Source of the DNA: Chiua virens
Lineage: Eukaryota; Basidiomycota; Agaricomycetes; Boletales; Boletaceae
Direction: 5' to 3'
Length of the DNA: 64,000 nucleotides
Assembly (NCBI GenBank): GCA_019787685.1
Contig: JAHNUO010000007.1
Span: forward strand, 1,612,001 to 1,676,000
Part shown: positions 37,100-48,068 of the stretch, piece by piece
Numbering within the stretch: position 1 is the first letter of the stretch
How the letters are laid out: every line of letters begins with the position of its first letter
Position numbers and translations under genes: made by a program
Notes under the pieces: model-generated
What the model was told of the DNA's origin: nothing
The model's input: only the letters and a program-made list of their open reading frames with translations
The model's database searches: none

Positions 37100-37309
37100 G
37101 TTTACGCGCGAAACTCACGGATTGACAAAGGTTCAATGGGAGGTCCATGGGACTCCGCTGTGCTCGACGCAGAGAACTTGGAACTAAATTTGAATCTCCG
37201 CCACGGGTGTGACTCACGTGGTATTCACATACATTTATGACAAAGTACTTTGCACTCGAACGGTCAGCATCGGAGGATACCAACGTACTCACAATCGAAG
37301 GTTAGAGTC
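37100..37309. promoter_or_regulatory. Shared promoter of PQ-loop and ferredoxin genes
   Basis: About 210 bp between divergent ATGs. No TATA box was identified. Both genes must take their core promoters from here. Confidence 0.5.
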
Positions 37310-38148
37310 ATGTCGGCTTCCGTCCACATTCCAGTCGAACTTGCTCGCATAACGACGTTCGCATTTGGCTTGCGAATGTCCAACGTGGCTGGGACTCTTC
37401 CTCGAGATCGGTCATCCTTGGGTTTCGTACGGCCCCAGCGTTCTTTTCATCAATTGCCACTGCGATCATCGTCGCCACCTTTCCTTGGACAATGTACACG
37501 AATATCCCTAACACAAGTACTACAATACCGTCGTTGGTTACATGCATCCAGTAGTATGCGCTCTCCTGTCTCAGGTTCATGGTCCTATCCTGACGACTGG
37601 CGTTACTACGTTTTATAGTCCAACCCCACGGCAGTATCACTCGTCCTTCTCCGGGAACTGGGTTTGTCCTCTTAGATCATTCTTTCATCTCATAACGCTG
37701 ATATTCTCCTCTTAGCATTACTTTGCACTTCAAAGATCACAAAGGAAACCTCATAAAAACCATTGAAGCCAACGAGGGCGACGACATACTATCACTCGCA
37801 CACGAATGGGACATTGACCTAGAAGGTACTCAGTTCCGTTCCCACACTTGACATCTGCGGAATTTTTCTTCCCACTTTTCACCCTTCTTGCCGACTACTC
37901 CAGGTGCTTGCGAAGGCTCTATTGCCTGCTCGACTTGCCATATCATCCTTCCACCTGAGCACTACGACAGCCTCCCAGAACCTTCAGATGACGAAAACGA
38001 TATGCTTGACCTCGCATTCGGACTGACCGATACAAGCCGCCTTGGATGTCAGGTACACATCACGAGAGACATGGACGGAATGGAGCTTCGGTTACCGAGC
38101 GCCACCAGGAACATGTTTGTCGACGGAAAGAAATCTACGCATCATTGA
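37310..38148 (+). CDS. YAH1: Mitochondrial adrenodoxin-type [2Fe-2S] ferredoxin
   Basis: An electron carrier for Fe-S cluster and heme A synthesis in the mitochondrial matrix. The core reads [38 protein letters not shown], then [15 protein letters not shown] (C-x5-C-x2-C) and the fourth Cys in SRLGCQV. It ends with the family tail [14 protein letters not shown]. The N-terminus is basic with a matrix cleavage-like RRWLHASSS. Predicted introns are at about 37573-37617 (donor gttcatgg, acceptor ttttatag), 37662-37714 and 37826-37903. The start may be 37310 or the in-frame ATG at 37376. YAH1/ETP1-like assignment rests on the Cys pattern and tail. It lacks the Cox15 part that is fused in Schizosaccharomyces Etp1. 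Confidence 0.88.
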
Positions 38149-39314
38149 ATCTGGCAAATAGAAGGGTAGACGGGAATTGGAAAGCATCTTTGGGCCCACC
38201 GCGAGATGTGATCTGGACCTCGAGAACGTACTGTAGGTGGTTGTGGATACTTGCTCGATATATCTCCGCTCAAGTGTGATAGTGATGCTCGGATTGCGAC
38301 TGTAGCTGCGTTAGGCATTGGAAGGTGCGTCGAATAGTATGACGCGAATGATTGGTTTCGATGGCTTGACGAGGTATACTTGGGCACTCAGTTTCAACAC
38401 ATACAGGGTTCAAAATATTGCAGAAGTTTCACTCATATCCCACAGCAAGGTCTCCGTCGCTCAACATTTACGCTAGACCGCTAAAACCCGCCTTAAGTCC
38501 GCGAGTCTCGTGTGGAAGTGAGATTCACTTCGTTCCTACCACATCTAGTCGACTGTTATGACCCAGTTTGTCTTTCTGAGTTCGGTTACAATCGTGCGGC
38601 TGAATTTCTTCACCCATCACACGATATTTCAACCAGCTGCCAGCTTGCTTGCCTTCTGCCATTTGATAATGGCACTCATTTGCAGCTCAATTTGTTTGAT
38701 ACACGAAAACATAATCAGGCGCGTATTTCGACATCCATCTGAAAAGAATCGAAGTCAATATATTGAAATCACCCCTGCTGTCCGAGGTGCGCAGGAAACT
38801 CTATCCATCCTACTACGAGGAGCCACCCTCATCTAGATGAACGTGATCCGTCCACACAAAAGTGCAAACCAAGCACAGCATTTTTCCTGGAGAAATCTTG
38901 TGAGTTCGTCCTCATTGGCGCTGACTCAGTTGTGTTTGCTCGACACTTCAACGATTTCCGTACGCTTCAATAGTGCGATAGACTTCGTTTGATGGTGCGT
39001 CACGCAGTGCGACATAAGGCTTCAAAGGACGTTAGTGCTTTCTTCTGTCCGTTATATATATAGCAATGAGAGAGGAGGTGAATGAGTTCCGTCATGGACC
39101 GTAATCTGAGTTGCAGAACACGTTCGTGGAGGTTGAGAAATATACCTGGTGGTTCGGACCCTTGCGCAGTGTGTTCCGTAAGAGAATGTTTGTGATGAAC
39201 GCGGTCCGAGCTACCCATGAATCCTACACCCATACGCATTGAAATCATGAAGTTCAATCCACGTACCACCGCTCAAGCGCTCAGGGTCTGATTGTCAAGT
39301 AGTTCTGGGTATGT
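38149..39314. other. Intergenic, no gene recognised
   Basis: Only short open frames without splice context are present. No repeat or known motif was found on either strand. Confidence 0.35.
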
Positions 39315-39321
39315 TATAAAA
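39315..39321 (+). promoter_or_regulatory. Possible TATA box
   Basis: A tataaaa motif lies about 350 bp before the first supported coding exon of the conserved protein at 39666. An unseen 5' exon between them is likely, because the coding frame stays open upstream to 39546. Confidence 0.3.
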
Positions 39322-39665
39322 GTCTTGCTTTGGGACGGATGGTCACGGTCTGGACAGACACAGAGTCTGAGAGGAGGCAGCGACTCGGTGCAGTACTCAG
39401 GACTTGAACTCGACCTGTATCTTTCTGCATTATAGTGTTTCTTGCATAGCGCAATTTACTCGATGGAATCTCCAAGTGTCGTCATTGCCTTATTCAGTCA
39501 ATCAGGCCGCCGATTCAGGCGTGCAGTCCACAGCAAGCTGAAGCTTTGTCTAGAAGCGCCCAGGGGCCCTACTTAAAGAAGGCCATTAAGACAACCCACG
39601 GTCTGTCCTTGACCGGTGACCACAACATTAGTGCGCCGTCTTTCCTTCAGGAACGTTATTTCGCT

Positions 39666-40857
39666 ATGCTACCCCACGCGCAACGCAAGTACATCGACCT
39701 CATCCGTTACGCCTCCTCCAAGTGGGTCAACTGGAATCCGCTTACCGAAATTCGTGTCTGCACTTGCTGTTTCGTCGATGTGTCGTTATTTCAACTGAAA
39801 TGGATCAACATTGACAGGTCGGCGCGTATGGCACATTCAGCAATGAGACGGGAGATTTTATCACGGAAGGCAACGTCTATGATCCTGATTTCCAGGGCGT
39901 GTTGGATAAGCAAGGCATCAAATTCATCATGGCAGATCACCCGCCCGTTGAAGGTCCCATCGAGGACGATTTCATCGTCGCCTCGCGCGGGGTTAAACGT
40001 AGTGATTTGAACGTGGAAGACAAAGTGTATGAGGAAGTGCCTACATTGTCGCGAGTGGCTCGACTGAGTGACATACAACCACAGGGACGTCGCCGACGTC
40101 GCCAATGCATCCCTCAAGGGAGAGTGGACGTTCCAGAACGGCAAACGAGACGCCCTCTTCATCATGCACCGCCCTCGTCAAGTGTCCATACCTCCTAACA
40201 TGGTCCTCGGACCGCTCTACGAGGTCGACATGCTGATCCGCAAGTGGCTCGTCACGAGCGTTAACGTATGCCCTGCGTACTCGATGTACCTTTCAAACAA
40301 ATGTACGCCGTTCCATTATTTTTGTGCATGTGGCGCTATTGAACGCTGTTACCGACACCTAAATACAGCGGGCGAAAGGGTCTCCCTCGCTCTCGTAGCT
40401 GAAACACCAGTCCAGACTGCGACTGGCGTCACTGCAGACGCCAAGAGTGGTTTCCATTGGTGGACCGACGCGCAAACGGGTCTTTTGCGCAATGCGTGCG
40501 ACGAAGCAGGCAATTACGCATTCAAGCCCCTCTACTCTTTGAGATATCCCATCAAGCGCGTCAGGCGATTCTTCCGGGACAAGATTCGACCTGAGCCCAC
40601 TGGTGACGATTTGTGAATAGATTATCTTACCACCATGTGGACAGATCTAGACACTGACACCTCACTAGATGGTATAATGAGTCCCCGCCTTGGGAGCCAC
40701 TTGACGAGGACGGTGAAGAAGATCCGATTGATGACGCGAGTGTAATCTTGGAGCTTCCGTCGCATACCTCTCATACATGAACTTCTAGGAACTCAAAGCA
40801 GTCGATCCTTTCAAAGAGCTCGAAGCTGAAGCGAGAGCTCAAGGACGTGTGGTGTAA
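39666..40857 (+). CDS. Uncharacterised conserved Agaricomycete protein
   Basis: Five exons join in frame. They cover MLPHAQRKYIDLIRYASSKW; VGAYGTFSNETGDFITEGNVY and PIEDDFIVASRGVKRSDL; VANASLKGEWTFQNGKRDAL; CPAYSMYLSN and VSLALVAETPVQTATGVTAD; and an acidic tail WEPLDEDGEEDPID ending at 40855-40857. I recognise the general pattern (an early VGxYG...ETGxFxxEGNxY block, then a beta-rich body and an acidic end) as a family repeated in Agaricomycete genomes, but I know of no assigned function. There is no signal peptide or transmembrane helix. The true start may lie in an upstream exon, because the frame is open from 39546 (LSRSAQGPYLKKAIKTTHGL). Confidence 0.7.
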
Positions 40858-41408
40858 TGGATGGATTCTGTTCTTTCCTAAAATGTGACCATTTTGTCTC
40901 CCTTTCAGGCACGATGCGATGTACTAGTATGTATCACCTCACGATTCTTTTGCACATCTGCATATGTAATGACTACCTCCGTTGCCGCAGTATGAGCATC
41001 ACGGCCAATACCCTATCATTATATCTAACTTGCTGAGAGTTGCTTGTGTAATCAATATCATTCATCATTGGAGATCTTACCGAGGTCTGAAAAGGAATTA
41101 CACATATTATAAGATTGTTGCCATACTATGAGGATCGTTGACATCATTATCGCAGAATATACATATTGGCAAGGCATTGGCACATTTCCTGTACGCTACT
41201 GCCATTGTGGTAGTTGCTGATAATATCTTTCCTAAAAATTTAGTGCTTTCAAAGTTTCTGCAATCATTGCAAGGAGTTGTGAGCCCTTGGCATCATGACC
41301 AACACCGTATCATTGTTTCTATTTAAATCTGGTCATTCTTTCACAAATTGGTAGGTAATAACTTCGAATGTACCACAGAACTACATTCGTGTTTATAATA
41401 GCTATATT
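40858..41408. other. Intergenic between conserved gene and KDZ transposase
   Basis: Convergent 3' ends. Two short blocks (about 40985-41025 and 41285-41325) resemble each other around gcatcacggccaatacccta and gcatcatgaccaacaccgta, a possible weak duplication. No transposon end could be defined. Confidence 0.35.
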
Positions 41409-44400
41409 TCAAGCGTCGTGATCGCTGTCGTCATAGCCGTCACTCATACTACTCTCGTCACTATCAACATCTGATTCATTTTCTTCTTCTTCTTCTTTGT
41501 CGTCGTCGTCGTCGTCGTCGTCGTCCTCATTTTGAGATGTGTGCGCTGTCTGAGTATCTTCAATACCTGGGCCGTCGACATCTTCATCGTCAGCAGCTAA
41601 TTGCTCGTCGACCAGGCCATGGTTGTGTCGTACATGCATGGTGTCATGACCTACACCAATTGCCGCATAGCGGGTGAACATGTCTCTATCAGCAAAACTG
41701 ATTCCTGTTAGCATGTAAGATGTCGAAATATGTGAAATAAAGCCCACATATTTACATAATACCTTGCCCAATCATCAGACTCCCCAGGTAGTCTGGCTAC
41801 TGACATGCCGCCCCGTAAAAATTGATCGGTACGACCATCTATGAATGCTGGAATGAGGTGACACCCACGGATCACCAGAGAGGGATCCAAAAACCCGAAA
41901 GCAGGGCTGTCTCCACCTTCAGGCACAAATCCAACCTTTGGAAGAGTACACTGCCGGAAACCCCCCTTATGGTCCGGATCAGTTCCGAGCCAACGGACCC
42001 ACAGAACCTCCATCGTCTCCTTTGAACCACTAACACCTCCGGGAGAGTATGAAACGTCAATACTGAATGCTTTGAGTAGCTGGCAGTACCAGAAGGGGTG
42101 ACAATTGGCTTCTTCTTCCCTCGATAGAGTCATGAGGAAAGAAGAACGGTCTGTCCGCAGGCAATCATGAGCTCTGCGGATATCATAGCTTGTGTAGTTG
42201 ATGCGAACAATTCTTGATTCCACGATTCGGTCTGGGTTTAGAAAACGCAATTCATTTCGTTCCTCTGGGGTGAATACTCGCTCGTCACCGTCAAAGTCCA
42301 AGCGGAGTAGTCTGGACAACAGGTGGTCCTTGAGACACGCGATGAAATCGGGCTGGAAGACATGTAAGCATATATGTGCATCAGCCAAAGTCGCTCACCT
42401 TGACGGCCGGGTCGTCAATATGGTTGAGAAGGAACCGAGACAGATTAAGAACGTTGTCCTTTCGAGCTTGGCTTGCCATTGAGTGATGCAGCATCGGCGA
42501 AGAGTCAACATCATCTGCAACTTGGTCCTGCTCGTGCTGTCGCCTCAGGAGAGTGCGGTGACACTCTTGCCTCGCAAATTGATCTTCGACGTTCTTCTTG
42601 TTCGAAAGTCCATACATCCTCTTGATTTGACGGTGCGCCAGCTCTCCCTGAAGGTAACCGTACGTCAGAATGCAGTAAAAGAAATGAAATTTTAGGTATA
42701 AAAAAAAGTTTCAGACTTACAACTTGGGTTGAGAACGAGTCAGTCGTCCCGAATGTCTTGATCATTGAGACGTAATCACCCAGAGCATGGAACTTGTATG
42801 TGTTGAGATTGAACATTTTTGGGAGCGAGCCTGCCGAGCGTACTTCTTTCTTTCGACGTCCAGCCTTGACATCAGCTAATTCCCTCCTCTGCCGTTGTGC
42901 AGCTTCCGCAGGTAATTCGTGAGTGATGAAGGCGGCGCAGGTGACTCGTTGAAACTGGCGAAGCTGATCACAAAGGGTCCGTAACGACTGCTGAAGGAGT
43001 ATGAGCGAATCGTCCGTGTGAATTCGAAGCTTGGCTAGTGCATGCCATTCGGAGAGTCGGAATAAGAGGCGCTGAATGTTTGAGTCGTGCGCAGGAGGAA
43101 AAAGTCCTTCAAATACGGGGATGGAACACTGTAGTAAAGCCCCTTAATCACTACGAACTGAGACGAAACATGCAAAGACCCTACCTGTAATAGGTGCTCA
43201 AAGAACCATGCCGGTCGCTGGCTGGTGTTCGCTACATCTGGAGGGAAACGGCGGATTCCGTTCAATCCAAAGGATGATATTTGCGTGAATCTATCAGACC
43301 ACTTTTCAGTAACCACATTGTTGGAAGAATGTCAAACGCACCGTTCATTAAGTATGTCGATCTTACGTGGATCAACAGCATAAATCAATCGGAGAAGATG
43401 CTTGAGAACCGACTTGAGAATGCCAAGCTCGAATTCGTGGAGTAAATCTACAACAAGAATCGGGTACAATTTGAATCCAAAGGGAGAGAGTCGCTCACAA
43501 AAAGAATTCTGGGAGGGGTAGTTAGCTGGCTCCCGAAAAGTTAAATATGATTCTTACCAAAGTCGGAACCAGTGACTGGTCCTTGAGAAGAGTTTCCACA
43601 GCTGTACCCTTCAACGGCCGGCCAAGGACATAAATTTTCCGTCGCGCAAGTTCGATCTTATGCGCCAAGTATGTTCTTGCTTGAGAAAATCTTGCAGCGA
43701 TGTCTCTGAGAAATCCGGTGCAATGGAACATGGATTTTGGGATGAGGCAACGAGGACAAGGGCAATAACCTTTGTCCCAGATGGTAGCAAGGAGAACTCT
43801 TCCAAACAATCAGTCGTAAATTTGCACCAGGATACGCACGCAATTCACTCACTTTTCTGGATAGTCGGCTGAGTAAGTAAATATCCTGGGGTATACCCTC
43901 CTGGTGATGCCGTCGAAGCATTTCACGACGATTCCATTCTTGTAAGCCTCGATAAAATCATCGTCGAGCAATAATGTCCAGATCGCATGAATGAGTTCTC
44001 GCTTGCAATGAACGAGAAGGTCGTGGTTGTGTTTCTTGCCAGACACCGAGGACAAAAAAATTTTGATGGACTCTGGAAGCTGAGGGTTTGGGTGAGACTT
44101 CAAGAGCAGCGCAAGAAAGAAGAAAATCAACCTACAGAAGGGATAAACGCAATCGGATGACAGCACCCTGACTCAGGATTGGACCGAATGTATTTGGAGA
44201 GATTTCCAAAAAAAAGATAGATGGGCCATGCAGACGCATGCCCAAACTGTGCGAGCCGAGTCGAATCCGACCAGAACATGAGACCGGAAACTACTCTTTC
44301 CAACTTGCAGCCGTCGTCTCTTCTCTGCTTCATCACTTCGTCATGGGCTTGGTTCCAGGCGTCCGAGGTGTACAGTTCATCATAAACGCGTTGGTGGCGA

Positions 44401-44745
44401 CCGGTGACCGGGGATTTCCAAATCCTTTTGAAAGGGGTGAGATGGAAATTCTTCGATGATGCCTCTGCAAATACTGCTCGCACGACATCTAGGATTGGCC
44501 TGTAGCAAAGACCGCCCACCGAGAACGTCAACCCATTGCCCTCCACCTTCTTTTCCCTTGTAGGTACTGATATGTCGACCGATGCACGTTTCCATCTGTC
44601 GATCCCGAATATGTCTTCTGGTGGTATCTCCTTCTCAGCAGCGTCAAACCGAGATGTCTCTCTAGAAGCATCAAATCTCGACAGATCCTGGATGTCGAAG
44701 TCGGGGGCTTGGAGGACCTCGTGAACCAGTCGTGTGAGTTCTGAA
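41409..44745 (-). CDS. KDZ/Plavaka-like transposase, N-terminus missing
   Basis: About nine exons join in frame. Typical landmarks of this family are FWSDSTRLAQFGHASAWPIYLFFGN, YSADYPEKVLLATIWDKGYCPCPRC, ILVVDLLHEFELGILKSV, CSIPVFEGLFPPAHD, SEWHALAKLRIHTD, and NLNTYKFHALGDYVSMIKTFG followed by ELAHRQIKRMYG. The tail is very acidic (poly-Asp/Glu, 41480-41530) and ends at 41409. The first supported exon begins near 44745 at SDSELTRLVHEVL without any in-frame ATG. The N-terminal zinc finger found in the second KDZ copy (57917) is not present upstream. Apart from that, no stop or frameshift was found. The protein would cut and join transposon DNA; whether it is active is unknown. Confidence 0.8.
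41480..41527. repeat. Trinucleotide repeats in KDZ acidic tail
   Basis: TTC repeats (about 41480-41497) followed by GTC repeats (about 41499-41527). On the coding strand these give runs of Glu and Asp near the transposase C-terminus. Confidence 0.85.
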
Positions 44746-44915
44746 TCGGATTTATGACTACTACCAGTATTTATCCCATTCGGTATATGGCATTAAGATA
44801 AAATGAAAACATACACCAATAGGCATACACAAACTTGATTTGGAATAGAAAGTAAGATTACAACAGAAGGGACACCGCGGGTGAGGATAGCGGTAATGTA
44901 TCCCCTTTAAATCCC

Positions 44916-45852
44916 TCAGACGAGTCGAACATCCTCCGAATCGCTAAATCCGCTCAAGTCTGAATCCTCCGAACCATGGGATACATGTCGCTCAACACTG
45001 CCTCCTTCAAACAGATCTGAAAGTCGTAGACCAATCACGTCCTGTATTTGACCCACGTGTGCCTCAGAAACCACCAACGCCGTAAGCCGCTCCACACGAG
45101 TGTCCTCGTAAAATTGCTTACTATCTTCGACATCTTCTTTACCGCGGGGATTGAGGACTCGATGAAATATATCAAGGCATGCCCCACTAGCAGCGTGGGC
45201 GCCTTCATGCTGGTCATGCATACTGGCCAAAAAGACCATATGCTTCTCCGAGGATCTTATTTCTGCCTTCGCGAGTGCAAGCCGTAGGGCAATGCACTCA
45301 TGATCCGCCCGTTTGGCTTCAAGTGCCGACATCAAAATGGTTTCGGGCATGGCAGAAAGGGCCTGAATAAACCCTTCTTTCTCCTATTTGGATGTGAGCT
45401 AGTTGACGGGCCCACGCAATGCAACGTACCTGCTCTACTTCATCAAGCGTTACATCGGTGGGGGACATTATCCCCAGTGATTGTGCTGCATAGTGCAGCG
45501 CAGGGGGGACAGGTCCTTTTCCCCTGGGGATGTAAGGGTGGTAATGGTATTGTCGCTTCGGATTGGATGAGGAATGAGACGGAAGCCGTTTCTTTTGACG
45601 ATTGTCAGGAGGAGAAGAGGGAGGTGTCGTCTCAGGGTAGCGATTGGGAGGAAAGGGATCGGGAAAGGGTTGATTGAGCTGATTGAAACGACTGTGGGAG
45701 GTCCGGGATGGGAACTTGTCGGAGGACTTCGATTGCGAAGGCACAAGGACAGGGTCATCTTCCTGTGGGCTGGGTAAGGAAGATGACATTGCTGAATCGA
45801 CTGACGAGGTAAGGGAGGGACTACGAGATTCAGACTGAGCACTGAGGGGCAT
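44916..45852 (-). CDS. KDZ-companion protein, Ser/Pro-rich with coiled coil
   Basis: Two exons. The N-terminal half (start ATG 45852) is low complexity, rich in Ser, Pro, Gln and basic residues. It ends IMSPTDVTLDEVEQ at a donor near 45430 and continues ALSAMPETILMSALEAKRAD after the acceptor near 45358. The second part is helical (ECIALRLALAKAEIRSSEK), followed by an acidic Ser/Asp end with a stop at 44916. No known domain was recognised. It resembles in layout the ORF at 56989-57812 beside the second KDZ gene. A role in transposition is inferred only from position. Confidence 0.6.
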
Positions 45853-46603
45853 GATATGACATTCAGACTGCGGCACTCGATGACACTTGCAATTAAGTGG
45901 TACACGAAGTGTCGGAGTTAGTATTTGAGTCTGAAAACGACAGGTGCCATTTCACATCTGCCATGAAAGAACTCATCATGATGGTTCCCGCGACGTCGCG
46001 CCCATTTCCTCTCATGACACTCGCTCATTACCTCGTGTCGCAAATCCCACCCTCTCGTTACAGCCCTCCCTCAAGATCGACGCCTTCCGGATCATTGACA
46101 TGGTCCCTCGTGCACCCATACTGGCACTCCTGGCCACCCTCAACTTGAAGACCTTGCGCCGACACTTCCTACGCCTCCTCGTCCCACGGATCATCGGCTC
46201 ATACCGAGTTGGCTTTGCGCCGCTCAAAGATCATCGATCTCTCTGTGTTGACTTCGTGTCGCACAGATAACGCTTTTGGACTATGTGTCCATAGGGTCGC
46301 CCCGTTGCCATCTCGAATCGAGCGACGGTGGGGTTGAAGACTCTTTGAAGCGCCTCAGATATGCACCTTAAACCGACCCAGAGTCTGGATCGTAAGTTTT
46401 ACGCCATGTACTTAAGTACTTAACACTGATTTCTCTTTCGAGCACCAAACGCATATCTAGATCCATCCACCAAAGTATGTACAACACCAAACTTGTCACA
46501 TCACTAATAGACCTTCGGAGCAGCGCTACGTGAAGTTATACCCTCTAACCCTGTAGGACGCTTTACTGTAGTGACTACGAAGGTTAGTCTCATTTCGAAA
46601 GTA
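45853..46603. other. Intergenic with one orphan open frame
   Basis: A plus-strand frame at about 46060-46269 encodes LKIDAFRIIDMVPRAPILAL and a basic end (LKTLRRHFLRLLVPRIIG). It has no supported start or splice partner and no recognised family. The remainder holds nothing notable. Confidence 0.3.
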
Positions 46604-47453
46604 TCATGGATGATACATACTGTCGTTCTCCTTCCGCCAGGCGATCACGCGCTCTGCACGCAGCCAGAAACTGCCACCTGACTTCATTGACTGGCAAAAC
46701 AGAACTATTCTTGGGTCATCTAACTTCCGTTTCAGCAGATACTTGATCGCTTTGGGTTGACCTTCGATTTCATCCACCCACAGCAAAATCACCTTCAACG
46801 ATTGACGTTGGAGGAGTGCCAGTAAGCAGTGAGTCGCCGTACCACTCATTCTCCGGGTCATTGACAAGTGTGTCAAGCGATTGAAATACTGAAGCCCGGT
46901 AGTAACTATCTCCCAAGCTGAGTCAATGGTCAGATCCAGATGTGTAACACGATGGAAGGCGGGCGTGTCAGGAAGATGCACGATGCCTGTTTGAAAAAAC
47001 AGAGCAGGATCGACCGAGAGGTACCTCAGGTCCGTGAGATTATTGAGCGCGTCGAGGATGATGTAGAATTGACGAAGGCTGTTACATTCCCCATGTATAG
47101 CGAAGTTGATCAGACGAGGGCAACGTTGGAGGAGCATTGCAACAATGTCAGGGGAGACAGACGTGCCGATTTGCAGGCGTAGGACTGTCTTCGATCCCGT
47201 AGCGAGCGAAAGTAGAAGACTTTTCGCGTTGGCTTGAGAAGAGATACTGATTTTTTTGTAAAGGATAGGCTCCATCCTTACGCAGGAAGAATTTCAGCTT
47301 CATGTAAGACGCAGTTAGGAGCCCTTACCATTCTTGTACACGACGAGCTACCCGTGAGTACTTAGCCAGTTCACGCGGCTTTCTACTCGCTAACAAAAAA
47401 ACCATTTTCTCTACCTCCTCGGGCAGATCCCTTCTGTTGGAAGCCCTAGCCAT
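46604..47453 (-). CDS. F-box-like/LRR protein
   Basis: Two exons joined by a 52-bp intron (donor after RRVQEW, acceptor just before MEPILYKKI). The N-terminus (ATG 47453) reads RDLPEEVEKMVFLLASRKPR and ARRVQEWMEPILYKKISI, the degenerate F-box-like region seen in many Agaricomycete proteins. The rest contains leucine-rich repeat-like segments (LLQRCPRLINFAIHG, LNNLTDLRYLSV, FHRVTHLDLTID, YFNRLTHLSM). It would act as a substrate receptor of an SCF-type ubiquitin ligase if it binds Skp1. About 265 residues, somewhat short, but no damage is visible. The target is unknown. Confidence 0.75.
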
Positions 47454-47631
47454 AACGATGAAAGGTGGGGGACGGAGGGTGTGCACTGTGAGTAGACCTC
47501 GGGAATGAAAAGGTAGGGATTTATTGTGTTCGATGTACTGGAAAATTTTGAATTCTATTCAGTCGCTTCGCTGGTTAGGGCCTGTCACCAAACACCTGAT
47601 TTCTTCTGTTTTCAGACGACAAGAGGAGGCT

Positions 47632-47960
47632 CTGGTATACCCATGGCCGTGTTATCCGGTGGCGTTGCCCGGCAGCAATTCAGGCGCCCTTCCACTATAG
47701 TACATCAAGAAGGCACTGTGATGGCCACGGTCATGCAATGTTTTGAGACAAGCGGAAGCCTTCGGTATTGCCATGGCCGTGTCATTTGGTGGCGCTGTCC
47801 GGCAGACGTCCTTCCATTTCAGTACATCAAGAAAACATTGGTATGGCCATGGCCATGCCATGCGTGTGGCGCGGCCCGGAAGCGACGCTAACACAGCTCC
47901 TTCCATTTCGGGTGGAGAGGCTCAACAGCCATGGTCATCCAATGTGTGCGTGGCGTTCTC
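47632..47960. repeat. Imperfect minisatellite, ~100-bp units
   Basis: Units begin with ccatggccgtgttatc or ccatggccgtgtcatt, then ggtggcg(t/c)tg(c/t)ccggcag, a ccttccat(t/c) block and agtacatcaagaa. Clear copies start near 47640 and 47770; a degenerate copy starts near 47846 and a partial one near 47930. The block is GC-rich and lies between the F-box gene promoter and the DUF6698 gene. It has no convincing coding potential. Confidence 0.65.
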
Positions 47961-48068
47961 GCGGATAATGAAATTTGTCCAGTGAATACGTTCTTAAATA
48001 TCTTGAGAATATTGTCGTGCATCGTTGACCTCCACTCTTAGACTGTTATCTTCGTCTCGCCCTGAACA

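Larger units (their letters stand above)
41409..45852 (-). mobile_element. KDZ (Plavaka-like) transposon, first copy
   Basis: The region holds a KDZ-superfamily transposase and, upstream in the same orientation, a coiled-coil companion ORF. Both kinds of ORF recur next to each other in Agaricomycete genomes. Terminal inverted repeats and target-site duplications were not found by eye, so the limits given are only those of the ORFs. Confidence 0.6.

Noticed and set aside
44746..44915. The possibility that the ORF at 44916-45852 is the missing N-terminus of the first KDZ transposase
   Set aside because: It has its own stop at 44916, no zinc finger, and no intron that would bridge the stop into the KDZ frame was found.
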